Positions 12,401 to 23,515 of a stretch of 64,000 nucleotides of DNA are shown here, one piece after another. The notes beneath the pieces are model-generated. The model was not told the origin of the DNA. It was given only the letters and a program-made list of their open reading frames with translations, and searched no databases. Source of the stretch: Paracamarosporium sp. OC-R06-R3. Its lineage: Eukaryota; Ascomycota; Dothideomycetes; Pleosporales; Didymosphaeriaceae. The DNA is taken from the NCBI GenBank assembly GCA_019828545.1, contig JACVRA010000128.1:124001-188000 (forward strand), read 5' to 3'. The position numbers and the translations under genes are program-made. Within the stretch, counting starts at the first letter, position 1; each line of letters begins with the position of its first letter.

Positions 12401-14207
12401 AAATATGAGTCGTGAGAGTCGTTCTCCGGGATACCGGCCATATCTCCGAATGCGGTGAGCAGACAACTGAAAAGTTCTCTGAATACGGCTCGGTTACAAT
12501 CAAGGTACCGCAGGAGGCAGCTATGGTGCCATATGAAGGGTTTTGGGTCGACAAGGCGCAAGACTGGTACGTATAGCTCGGCCATCCGAAATCCTTTTAG
12601 GACGCTCTGACTAAACCAATGCAAAGCTTGACTTGGATCCTGAACAAGTCCGAAACCTGAGGTATAGGCCATTCCTAGTTGGAAGGAGGCTCTTGCGGAA
12701 ACTATCGATGCGCCCGGTTCATTCGCCATCTTTTCCCAGTCGCTCGCTATCAATCGTCGAACCTCGTTGGGTATCTGTCTAGCTACCTCGAACAACTCGA
12801 AAGACCAAGATGTTCCAGGTCTGATGTCGATACGCGCTGCCGGGACTACATTTACTCTGTCGCACATTAGTTACATACGGCCAGCAACCATCAAGTGAGC
12901 CGGGTCACGGTCACAGGCGGATTTGATCTGGCTGCTTGATCATTGACATTAAATTGTTCGAAATCACGTACCCCTGTCCATAGAAGAGTGGCAAAAGAGG
13001 GATATCCGCAATTCGCTGTACATGGTCCGGCTCTAAACAGCGTTTAAAGACGTACTGTAGCCGACTCAAATCCTGAGATTCAATCGACCCAGCAGTCTTC
13101 TCAGAGATTTCTTTACAAGCGATATGAGCAAGATGAGAAGTTACATGTATCAACTCTTCCATTAGTGCTCCCGATGACGCTTGACTGGACAGATTGGAGG
13201 AAGGAGCAGTCGGAATGGGTGCTGATCGTCTTTGCGATGATAAAATGGAATCTTCCACATCAGATGAGTGGTAATAGGCTTTTCCATCAATGAGAATCTC
13301 CCAGCATGTCAAACCGAGTGACCAGACATCGCATTTGCGAAAATTCAGGTCTGATCTCGACGTTCGGGTCTTGTCGAGTATCTCGGGAGCATTATATGCC
13401 AGTGTGCCACCGTAACGTTGCGTTACAGTCGTGTCTTCTTCGCCATCATAGAGGTGTAGCGAGTGGCCAAAGTCCGATATACAGGCTTGCATGCCGGATA
13501 TTCTGAGGCGCTCTTGTTCCTTGGGCGCATCACCAATGCCAACATACGGCCTCACAAGAATATTGTCCAGCTTGAGGTCGCCGTGGGCAATGCCAATAAC
13601 ATGCAGTGAATGCAAGCCATGTGCGACATCTTTGCAGAGCAGTAGCTTCTCATCTAAAGCAAGCTGGTGGGTTTTGAGGAACTGTCGCAAGGTCCCTGCG
13701 ACGGCTAGCTCTGTGACGAGGAACGGAATAACGTTGCCGCTCTGGATATCCCAGCCATATCCAAAAATGTCCAAGATGTTGGGTCTATCCGCTAGAGAAT
13801 GCATTACCTCCACATCTCGGAGGACGCAAGCAACCTGTCGCTCAAATGCGCCTGTGTCACCACTCTTCGGAGGAAGTTTAACGTCTTTCCTTGCATATAA
13901 CTGCTTAGATCGAGTATGCTGGCACCGCGAGACCTTGTATGACACGCCCTCTCCAATATATGCACCATGTCGTAGGATGCGCGAATCGAATAGCTGCAGG
14001 CCGAAGCGTTGGATCGTAGCAAGTAGATCCTGCAACGAGCGGATATTTCGGCGAGCAGGTTGGGAGAAACCTCCCACACTGGAGAGGATGGTACGAGAGA
14101 CATGCCTGCTGGCGACCTGCAAGTACGACCGTGAGTAGGGATATCATCTGGGGACTGCACTGGCCGTCTCTACTCACATCAAATGAGACGCCCTCAAGCG
14201 ACTCCAT
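9406..14207 (-). CDS. Protein kinase-Sel1-ankyrin repeat protein
   Basis: Three exons, 14207-14178, 14116-12915 and 12856-9406, encode 1560 residues. Intron 1 is 61 nt with donor gtgagt. Intron 2 is 58 nt with donor gtgacc, branch ctaat and acceptor gacag. It removes an apparent stop and fuses kinase and ankyrin parts in frame. The kinase domain (about residues 60-390) keeps a glycine loop GEGVSYKV, a candidate lysine in ARKDVK, HGDLKLDN with catalytic Asp near 190, DFG near 225 and APE near 253, so it looks active. A Sel1-like unit follows at about 465-500. A long array of divergent ankyrin repeats fills about 580-1330, with ILLDLGADP and ILLDAGAD as typical ends. The gene is divergent from a HeLo-pseudokinase gene 232 bp away, which suggests joint regulation and a signalling partnership. 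A role in cell-death or non-self signalling is inference. Confidence 0.85.
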
Positions 14208-14439
14208 GCTGCAGAGCTGACAGCATCACAACTCCATAGAGGTTGTTGTCATGTTGTTGTGAGGTAGCCTCGCTCTACATGGTGTCGATGCCCTTGTCCG
14301 GCTGGACTCGCAAGCGCGTCAAGCGGCTGAGCGCATGAGCAGGGGGCGCTCCGCGGGCAGGCGGCTACAGCCTCGATCTGGAGTCTCTTCCCAAGCGCGC
14401 AAAGGAGATAAGAGACTTCCTTCTGCCACTTTCTTCGGC
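14208..14439. promoter_or_regulatory. Shared bidirectional promoter of the kinase-ankyrin/HeLo pair
   Basis: Only 232 bp separate the two start codons of the divergent genes. It holds a tgttgttgtcatgttgttgt direct repeat near 14240 and no TATA box that I can see. Such spacing makes coordinated expression likely. Confidence 0.55.
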
Positions 14440-16299
14440 ATGGCTGACGTGATTGGCATCGTTGGTGGGTACCCTGAGGCTTGCCCTGCGACTTTGGTGC
14501 GTCGCGGGAGATCGTTGTTTCTCCTACTACCCCGCCGCCTTCCTCGCTGTATGTATGTGTACATGTATACGCCCTAACTAAGGCAATACAGGACTTTCCA
14601 TCGCAATTTTCGACCAACTGCTTAAGCTCGGAGAACGCACGGCACAGTTAATCTCTGATGCGAAATCTTTCAATGAGGATACCGATCTCTATCACACAAA
14701 GATCATTGACGAAAACAACAGAACACGGCAGCTCCGTCACATCCTTTTCGAAGCATCGCCGGTCTACGGTGGCCTGACACTGTTCGAGAACTTTGACGAA
14801 GATGTCCAACAACAGATCAAGATCTTCCTCGGCCGGTTGGTGCATATGCTCCAAGAAGCACTGGACCTCCTTGAGGCCAGACATGGAACTCAGGATGAGA
14901 AGAAGAAAGCAAGTTTGACTGCCTCTACTTCTCAATTATCCATAGCTTCTAGTTCGGCGTCTCAAAACACACGCAGCCCTTCACCTCGCTCGTGGAAGTC
15001 GTTTCACAGGCAGTCCATTAGTCTCATCAGATGGTCTTTTCAAGATAAGAAGCGGACTGGCGAGATTCTTGATAATTTCTCGGATCTCAACAACCGTATC
15101 CATGAAAATGTGAAGCTCTGGTGTCTTGCTTCGTCAATTGGTCTTAATATGCAACATCTCAAGCGTCTCCAAAATGATGAGAATGCGCAACAGTTGGGGT
15201 TCGACATCGATGCGACGCTTCAAATCACTGCGGCAGAAGCTGGACAGAGAAGCGAATCTTTTGAACTCAGTTCCGATATCCTATGCAAAGCAACCCCCAT
15301 CGAGCAACGATTCGCCCTTGTACAACATGATGGCAAGAATTTGCTCATGGAGCACCGGCGGCACGACGGTGGTCTGGATCCAACGACGGGTGAGATCGAT
15401 CAGAGAACAAGGTTGCGTATCAACGATCTCGCGGGTTTACTTTCTCAACCTAAAGAACAGGTTTTTTGCATACCTCGATGCATCGGCTGGCAGTATTTGC
15501 CGGCGCAAGACAATATTGCTTTCCTATTCGAGATACCGGAAGGGAGGCAGCCGAGACCTATCAGTCTCTTCCGGTTGTTAGATCTCAAGAGCGTCAAGCT
15601 AGGCCAGCGGTTCCACCTCGCGCTCGCTCTATCAAAATGTATTACGCAATTACAGATGGTCAAATGGGTGGGTTATGTGTGCTTACCATAGACGCAAAGT
15701 CTCCACTAAGTATGAACTAGGTTCATGAGTCGTTTCGCAGCGAAAACATCCTCTTTTTCCCGCACGAATCGGCACCCACCCAACCAGCCCAGGACGGAAT
15801 TTTGAACATCGACTATAGTACGCCATGTGTGCTAGGATTTGAGTTCACACGACCAGAGATGGATTTCTCATCTGGCTTTGCAGACGTGTGCCTTGAAAGG
15901 GACGTATATCGGCATCCAGAGCGTCAAGGCAGGCCCGGTCGAATGTTCACCAAGATTCACGATATCTATGCACTAGGTAATATATCTTTTAGTTCTGTAT
16001 CGAATGATTTTAACAAAACCCTAGGAGTCGTCCTTCTCGAGATTGGTCTTTGGCAGCGAGCCATTACACTCGAGAAGAACCATTTCCGAACCGCTCGCGA
16101 CGCATTTGTTATCCAAGCGCAACTACTAAAGCAGGCTCAACGACGTCTAGGTGATAAGATGGGCGAGAAATACCAGAACGTTGTCATTTCATGCTTGACC
16201 GGCGAGTTTGGGGTGGATGTGCGGGAAGACCTGAAGCTACAGCAAGCGTTTCGAACGCAAGTTGTTGATGTACTCGACAGAATTGCAAAAGCTGTGTAA
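14440..16299 (+). CDS. HeLo-domain protein with C-terminal pseudokinase (DUF7580-like)
   Basis: Four exons, 14440-14464, 14592-15667, 15721-15976 and 16025-16299, encode 543 residues; all introns are GT-AG and phases match. The N-terminus (MADVIGIVGGLSIAIFDQLL) and helical residues 1-195 match the HeLo 'prion-inhibition and propagation' domain, interrupted by a Ser-rich loop at about 113-140. The C-terminal half is kinase-like of the DUF7580 type: WVHESFRSENILFF at the catalytic loop (about 367-380), V-L-G-F-E-F at the DFG position (about 404-409), YRHPERQ (430-436) and HDIYALGVVLLEIGLW. The HRD aspartate is Ser and the DFG aspartate is Gly, so it should not catalyse phosphotransfer. Known HeLo proteins (HET-S, HELLP) act at membranes in incompatibility cell death. 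A death-effector role here is inferred from domain and neighbour. Confidence 0.85.
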
Positions 16300-16501
16300 C
16301 ATATGCCACGGAAATATTTCAAAATTGCCTCTGAGTGTCCACTTACTCTAGTAATCTACAAGTACGTCACGTCCATTTCTGTAATATCTAGCATTACATA
16401 CAACTATAACGTTAAGAAAGTTCGGGGGTGGTCGAAGAGATGCTCTTGCAGGTCGTTACAGTGTAATACGTGTTGTAGAACACACTGTTGTTGAAGTCAA
16501 A
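16300..16501. other. 3' flank of the HeLo gene
   Basis: Short AT-rich 3' region; no feature beyond probable 3' UTR. Confidence 0.4.
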
Positions 16502-16656
16502 CTAATAAACGTCATTATCGGTGTTGCAGCTGACGCCGCTAGTCGGTGCGTCGACTGTCACGATCTCCATACTCACTCCCTCGTAGACGGTGACCGTGGC
16601 AATTCCTGAGGGTAATGTAACAGTGGTGTAGGACGAAGCCACTACGGTTAGAGTCG
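16502..16656 (-). pseudogene. Relic C-terminus of a Thr/Ser-rich extracellular protein
   Basis: A minus-strand frame of about 50 codons ends at TAG 16504-16502 and is closed upstream by a TAA at about 16659. The reading (VTLPSGIATVTVYEG, then a short tail with one Cys) has the TVT-rich pattern of fungal secreted or wall proteins. No start codon or signal peptide is attached, and the DNA upstream to 17100 shows only scrambled short frames. It is best read as a decayed gene end. Confidence 0.35.
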
Positions 16657-16659
16657 ACT

Positions 16660-18368
16660 GTTACCTCCAAGTCTGCCGTGGCCGTTATTAGTCCGCCTTA
16701 GCACGAACAGGCCAGCAGATTGAGCGGTTCATCTGCCCCATTGTCCACCGCCTGCTACCGCTAGGTAGTACACCCATGTCCATGGGCACGATCGAGTGTG
16801 CCGCTGCGAAAGGACTTCAGTCGTGCATGCCACGGTTCCATGTGGTACTCAACGTTGGAGCTCTTGTGCGTGGGTGCTAGCGTAACTGCCGCCTTCTCGG
16901 AATCGAGCCGATTGCGGTAGCGTTTTCCAACGCCTCCTCGGTGCTACGCTTGCCTGGGTTCACATAACGGGGCGCCGTCGCCGGGCCGAAATTGAAGCCG
17001 CTTGAGTTGCCTCAGCCCTTCATACTGGCGATGAGACTGTCTTCATGGTGAAGCGTGTGATCGTACGCTCGCCAGCCCGGCATCTATGGAGTAGAAGAGC
17101 CAAAAATAAGGCTAGGAGCTAGTAGAGAGGTCGATCACAGAAGAGCAAGAGACAATGGATTAGGGGTGAGGTAGGATTAGACTATATCGATATCTACAAT
17201 AGCAGCTACAACTGACAGTCGTATATCGCATAGTAATCGTAGCGGTACCTTTCGCAGTTGAACGAGCGTAGGCCTCCTGGGGTAGTCACATATGACAAAG
17301 CCAACACACACCTATCGTGGCGATAGCGATCATCACGGCGTAATGGTCGTGCGACTGGTGGAGCCACCTCCAACCCCTGCAGCTATCGAACGCAAATTAA
17401 CTAGCCGGCGGTACTGTCCACCCGACCCGCTCCAAGCATAGCGACGACATGAGACAATGGCGACAAAACAATTATTGCAGAGAGTAAGGTACGATTACAA
17501 GGCGACGGTTTGAAGGCGGTCTTTTATCGCATGGATCGACGTAACTACGCCTACGCCTGAAATGCTGCGAAAATTTTTCAGGGGCCACAAGCGAGTGTTC
17601 ATCACAATCTACACCGTACGGCCAGTGTCGCCTCCGAATAAATAAACACGAATTGAGCAAAGCGTTAAGGACACGCTCACGCTCTGCCTCCATTGTCGGG
17701 AGCCACCGGCCATAAGTACTAGAATTCGAGTATCAATGCCTGTAGGCCTGGACCACGTGGTGTGGTAGACTCATCAGCCAGACCAAGAGTACTTGGAACA
17801 CCGAGACTAGTTTAATCAGCAGCCTCGTCTTCTCAGTATCGTATCAGGCCGCTACTTTATGCGACGCCAGGTCGCTGTTAGGATCCCAAATTGCAGGGAA
17901 ATGCTACATTCAGAGTCGTAAAATTCAGCGGTATGGTTAGCATTGTAATCACGCGATTTTGCTTATATGTATTGCAATGTGGTGTTTACATTATTCCGCC
18001 AAGCTTAATTGAGCAATTCACCGAAATGATGTTCCAAACACAGGAACAAGACTAGCTAATCCAGGCAGGCGATCGGATCAACTTCTAGGATAATGCCCTC
18101 CTACCATCTACAATTCGGGCCTTTGTTGACATGGATGCAGCTCGCATTTGTCAGGTCGGCCCTAAACCCTGTTTTACGTCATCCAGACTATGCTGTGCGT
18201 CGCGGAAGAGTTCCGTATAGCATGACTGCCACGGTGAGGCTCGGTGTGATTATTTACTTTTACCAACCAAGAAATAATCAATTTATAAATGGAAGGGATG
18301 CCCGGGTTTGAATTTCGTCGCTGTTTCGCTTCCTCGCGTGCCTGCAATAACTATTCGTTCGATCCAAA
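16660..18368. other. Gene-poor tract
   Basis: About 1.7 kb without a supported gene. Short open frames near 17472-17693 and 18093-18311 lack any recognisable feature. The last 150 bp should hold the promoter of the solute-binding protein gene. Confidence 0.4.
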
Positions 18369-19469
18369 ATGCGTTCGTTGATCTCTTTCGCCTTGTCTAC
18401 TCTTGTAGCGACCACGCTCGGTGCGCCAATTGCCGAGAACCGTACGCTCGATGAGATTTACCAAGCTGCGTTGAAGGAGGGAGGCGTTGTCACCCTATGG
18501 CACGGAGGAGACGAGAAGAATCAACAAGACGGCTTGAAACAGGCTTTCGAGAAGCGCTTCCCCGGAATAACCCTCAACGCGACTGTTGATCTTTCTAAAT
18601 ACCACGACGGTCGCCTCGATGACCAGTTAAACAACAAAAACGTATATGTAGACAGCATCATCCTGCAGACGCTGCACGACTACCCTCGCTGGAAGGAGCA
18701 GGGTGCTCTTCTCAACTACAAGCCCCGCGACTTCGCCAGCATTGCATCCGACTTCAAGGACCCCGATGGTGCTTATTACGGTTATTCTATTTTTGGATGG
18801 AGTACGGCTTGGAACACCGCAAAATACAACGGTACTCTCGGTGACTTCGCCGACGCACTTTTGCCAGAGTTGAAGGACAAGCTCATTCTCACCTACCCCA
18901 ATGACGACGACGCCGTACTATACGCTTTTGATCTTGTGTAAGCATTCAAGCCCTGTTACTGAAAACCCAAGATTCTTTCCTGACAGAAGACTAGCGTAAA
19001 GAAACTCGGCGTCGAATGGTTTGATTCCCTCGTCGCCCAAAACCCGACATGGGTTCGCGGAAGCGCTACACCAGGCGACCAGCTCGCTCTCGCCAACACC
19101 TCCTACGTCGCTTCTTTCGCCACAGGCGCTGGTGCCAATGGCGTCGTGAACGCCACCCACCCGACTGATGCACCCTTCGTTACCTGGCCACAGACTGCAG
19201 CCATCCTCAAGGACGCTCCTCACCCCGAGGGCGCGAAACTGCTCCATAACTTTATCCTCAGCGACGAGTGGCAATTTGCCTCGCCCCAGTGGACTGTTCG
19301 TACTGATGCCCCCGCAGATTTCCCCAACATCTTTGATGAGCCTAATACCAACGTGACCAACTTCCTTCCGTGGATGCTGGACAGGCCTAATGTTGAAAGA
19401 CTGCGGTTCTGGTATGAGGCGAGGCTTGGAACTGCGCAGGGTCTCAGCCCTCTTGAGGATGACTTATAG
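18369..19469 (+). CDS. Secreted periplasmic-binding-protein-like (ABC solute-binding) protein
   Basis: Two exons, 18369-18937 and 18995-19469, with a 57-nt intron (gtaagc...ctag) encode 347 residues. Residues 1-19 are a signal peptide. The mature start EIYQAALKEGGVVTLWHGGDEKN and the later KDKLILTYPNDDDAVLYAFDLV resemble bacterial type-2 periplasmic solute-binding proteins of the iron/sulphate ABC class, a family also seen as secreted proteins in many ascomycetes. No ABC permease or ATPase lies nearby, so a classic transport role is unlikely. The substrate is unknown. Several N-x-S/T sites (NRT, NAT, NGT, NTS, NVT) suggest glycosylation. Bacterial-like ancestry through ancient transfer is possible. 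Confidence 0.8.
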
Positions 19470-19841
19470 ATTTATTGACACTAGGAGATGTCGAAGTAGA
19501 GTTGCATATGGCTTTATCGTATGATTCATTAGCTACCGTTGTGTTAAAGTAGAGCATTTCCTCTGCTTCTTGAACAATGCATCAATACATCCGTCCCCCA
19601 TATACCCTTTAGCTAGGGGACGGTTAGGAAAGAGTCCTTAAGTATTTTTCTTGTGCCTAACCCTAACGCAGTCACACAGAGATTAAACGACTGGGAGAGG
19701 ATAAACATAATCCTAAAACAAAACATTCAGATACAGTATCCATTTCCTGATTGAAACGACATGTCTTGCTCTTTTCAGTGATTACACTAAGCTCTATACT
19801 GCAAAGTTCGTTGGGGACATGACAGAGTAGAAAATTCCTCA
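19470..19841. other. Intergenic, convergent 3' ends
   Basis: No gene seen between the stop codons of the solute-binding protein gene and the minus-strand membrane protein gene. AT-rich, consistent with two 3' UTRs. Confidence 0.4.
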
Positions 19842-20559
19842 TTAATTAATAGTCGACAGCTCAATCGGAGCTTGCCTTGCTGATAATTCTCCAGCCTTAG
19901 TGTTTTTGTCTCGTGAGTCTACTTCATGCACCGACCGATGTCCGTCAAGTTCGTGTTCCTTCTCCATGGACTGATAGCCTCTCGATTCATTATTTCGAGC
20001 ATTGTGTTGGGAAGTGTAGCCCCTTGCCCGAAATAATAACCATACGCCGACTAAGATGGCCAACAGTGCAATGCCGCCAATGGTGCCTCCTATGATAGCA
20101 CCGACCGGAGTCGAGGTCTTTTCTGACGATGCAGAAGGCGAAGGCGCATCGGAACCTTTAGCGACCGATTAAAACCTCACTGAACCAATATGTAGATACG
20201 AACGTACTCTGCGCATCCCCTGTCTTCAACAACTTCAATAGTTTCACGTTTCCGTCAACGCTGAGATCCAACTCCGCACATCCATTGGTGTTGTCCCTAT
20301 CGAAGCCACGAGCTCCCTTTTCGCAGCAGAAATAGCCACCGTTGTCGTATAGATCCCATGTAGCATTCGCGCATTTGGGGTCGGGAACTAGCTCGTCGGT
20401 GCAGTTGGTGTTGGGAAGGCAGCAAGCAATGTTGTATTGAACTGGACAGGCGAAGCCGGAAGGGCAGCAGCTGCGGAATGGAGGGCGATTCTCATCGCAG
20501 TAGGTCTCGTGGGCGAGGCAGGACGCGCCCCGGCGGATAGCGAAGCCTTGCGATGGCAT
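19842..20559 (-). CDS. Cysteine-rich single-pass membrane protein
   Basis: Two exons, 20559-20208 and 20155-19842, joined by a 52-nt intron (gtacgt...taaag), encode 221 residues. The first 95 residues carry 12 cysteines, including CC pairs (31-32, 46-47, 78-79). A Ser/Pro linker (about 118-134) leads to a glycine-rich transmembrane helix at about 135-159 with GxxxG spacing. A charged cytoplasmic tail of about 60 residues follows. This is the layout of fungal surface sensors, but the cysteine domain is not one I can name. No signal peptide precedes the cysteines. An in-frame stop lies 12 nt upstream of the chosen ATG, so a missed first exon is possible. Confidence 0.7.
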
Positions 20560-21723
20560 GGATGAATATCAATGGGAGTGGAGATGAGTCTCTGAATCGG
20601 GATCCAGGCTGCTTTCTAACGACTCCAGCTGTGCTATGTACATTTCGAGGGTGGTACAAGACTGGGCACACAACCTGTATTGGGCGGCTTTGGCTTGATC
20701 TGTGGTACATCCATCGTGGTACCACAACTTCACGAAATGGGACTAATAACTCTGCCTTCCGTTAAGACAGACATATACTCATGTTGTTGCGATGGCCCGG
20801 CACGAGCGTTCTCGTTATCGTGTGGCATAGTTGAAGGGGCTGGAAAGAGTGTTGCTGACGGATGCGAACATCCGACACCCCTGCACAGCCACTGCGCACT
20901 AGAAAGGGCCACTACGTAAGCTAAGGCCATGGCATCTTGGACGATAGCTCCAACATGAAAATAGCCATTTACCTTCCAAGAGCCAAGCGCGCATTTCTGA
21001 CTCTTAGGGCCAATCGCGACGACGTCTGCGAGCAAAGACATCGGCAACGCTAGCCGAGATGTGGCTATCCTTCTTGTACCCAGCAACCCCTCTGCTTGGA
21101 CGTCGAAATCCAAGGTTGAAGCTATAATAGAGCCTATAGTTTCGAACAGATTACCAGCACATGGCAATCTAGCTCGCATACACGTGCTCAACATCCTAGC
21201 TCAGCCCTTTGGGCCGGGAGGCGTTCATGCGACGTATCTGAGAGAGAAAGCTCTTTTCGTTAAAGGGTTACCGATGATGCGTTTCTCCAAGCCTCACGAG
21301 CAGAAGCAGAATATCGAAGACAGAAAAACAAGCTTTGGGAAAGTGTAGACATACACAACAACCTGGTAAAAGCATAAAAGCGGTCCCTGGTGTGCGTTCC
21401 GATGAACAAGGACTACCCGTGGTCAGTGGATTTGCTGCAAGATAAGCTACTAACTTCGATCTCATTGATGAATCGTCTTAGAGAAGACGATATCATGTTC
21501 CATGTTGCCTTTTCCCAGTCCAAGGCTTGGTCAGCGCCATCCGCTCGAGCGACGTCCACAACTCGCTCCCAAGACTTTGCAGCCATGGCATGTTTGGCAT
21601 ACCCCATGGGGGAAATAGTGCGGCCCCTCCATCTATAAAAGGTTGGGGATGATCATCCTGACTGTACTATTCTCTATATTTTTCAATCGAATCTTATAGC
21701 AACTGCCTTGCAATCAAACTGTC
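20560..21723. other. Intergenic region, divergent promoters
   Basis: Separates the minus-strand membrane protein from the plus-strand MFS gene. A minus-strand open frame of 154 codons (21194-20730) has no recognisable family feature and I do not call it. A TATA-like tataaaa lies near 21634, about 90 bp before the MFS start. Confidence 0.4.
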
Positions 21724-23331
21724 ATGAATTCCGATAGCACAGGCTCAAGCAATGATGCTACGGAGAAGATTTCTGTCGACACACCGCCCCATCATCTTGA
21801 CAAAGTGAGCCTCGAAAATGCAGAGGCACTGCCTCCAGTCGATGCGGCGACCGAACAGCGATTGTTGAGGAAGTTGGACATTCGCATCATTCCTATGCTC
21901 TGCTGGGTTTATCTGATGAATTTCATGGATCGAGGTACATATCCCGACATCCCACAACGGACGGTGATTGACCGTCAAAAGTGAATATCGGAAATGCGCG
22001 CCTATATGGTCTTGAGGAGGAGCTTGGTCTAGTCGGGAACCAGTACCAGATCGCAGTCGGCATTCTCTTCGTCACTTATTGTGTTCGTCAAGCCTCACTT
22101 GTATTTCTATGTCCCACAGACTGATCCTTCCTAGCTCTTCGAAACCCCATCGAACCTGATTATCAAGAGACTCCAACCTGCCAGATATCTCGGCGGGCTG
22201 CTCTTCGCCTGGGGAATGGTAGCCACGTTCTCAGCCTTCGTCGAGAACTTCGCAGGGCTTGTAGCCTGCCGCCTTCTTCTTGGAGCTTTCGAAGCCGGTC
22301 TATTTCCCGGCGTTATTCTCTACCTTTCGATGTTTTACAATAAGAAGAGCCTTTCTTTGCGCAACGCGTGGTTCTATGGCACGTCTGCCATTGCTGGTGC
22401 AGTTGGCGGTCTTGTCGCCTATGCCATTGGCGAACTAGATGGTGCTCGAGGATGGCGGGGCTGGAGATGGATCATTATGATCAATGGTGTTCCGACTGTT
22501 TTAACTGCTGTTGTCGTCCCATTTGTCCTACCCAACAGCCCGGAGACAGCCAAGTTTCTAACACAGGAGGACCGCCAGCACCTTGTGCGACTACGCGAAC
22601 AGGAGGTGGGTCAGACGAAGAATGCGCAGTACCTGCGAAAAGAAGACGTCATTGCTGGCGCGAAAGACTGGAAGACATATGCATTTGCCATCGGGCAGTT
22701 CACTGGGTTGACCATGCTGTATAGTTTTAGTGTGTTCCTACCCACTATCATTAGAGATATTGGCGGAGGTTGGTCTTTACAAGTCGTCCAGGCGCTCACT
22801 GTACCTGTATACGTCTCCGGTGCGGCTGTCTACGTTTTCTGCGCATGGTACAGCGATCGCATTCAACAGCGAGGCATTTTCGTCATCGGAGGCTTCCTTG
22901 TCAGCATGGTTGGCTACATCATGCTCATCATCAACCAAGGTGTCGGCGTCAGCTTCGCAGGATGCTTCATCGTTGCCTTTGGGCTTTGGACGTCGACAGG
23001 TCTGGCGTTCTCCTGGATCGCGTTGAACAACCCGCGCTATGGAAAGCGAGCTTTTGCAAGCGGCATGCAGATCACTATCGGCAATGCTAGTGGCGTTTCG
23101 GCCCCGTTCTTGTTCAGCTCAAATTACGCGCCTACGTACTTTCCGGGTTATGGTGCGACAATTGGGTTGCTAGCATTGGGACTTTGCATCTACACGACGC
23201 TCTACCTTTGGTTCAGGAATGCGAATAGGAGGAAGCTTTCAGGCAAAGAGGACTGGAGGATGGAAGGTCTGTCCGAGGAGGAAATCCTAGAGCTGGGCGA
23301 GCACAACCCAAGATACATGTACACTATCTAG
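21724..23331 (+). CDS. MFS anion:cation symporter (Dal5/allantoate permease type)
   Basis: Three exons, 21724-21934, 21982-22082 and 22135-23331, with introns of 47 and 52 nt, encode 502 residues. The first intron splits the family motif giving FMDRVNIGNARLYGLE, the signature of the fungal anion:cation symporter branch. A typical set of about 12 membrane helices follows, with RLLLGAFEAGLFPGVILYLS in helix 4-5 and a central cytoplasmic loop. It is expected at the plasma membrane as a proton symporter for organic anions or vitamins (allantoate, nicotinate, pantothenate and similar). The exact substrate cannot be read from sequence. The second donor is gttcgt, slightly unusual but required by frame. 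Confidence 0.9.
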
Positions 23332-23515
23332 AATGTTGGAGAGGATAGGGTCACACGTAAGATGGTCATGTAAAGTTTGAAGGGTATCGTGTTCAATTCG
23401 TCCAGCAAATAATATGCACATCTAGAAAATAATATATACACTCAAGCTCCAATCCTTCGCCTTTCTTCGCCTGTTCATCAGGAGTTTTTCATCCCATTCC
23501 CATCTACACCTTCAT

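Noticed and set aside
20730..21194. 154-codon minus-strand frame
   Set aside because: No signal peptide, domain or splice context; composition not clearly protein-like.
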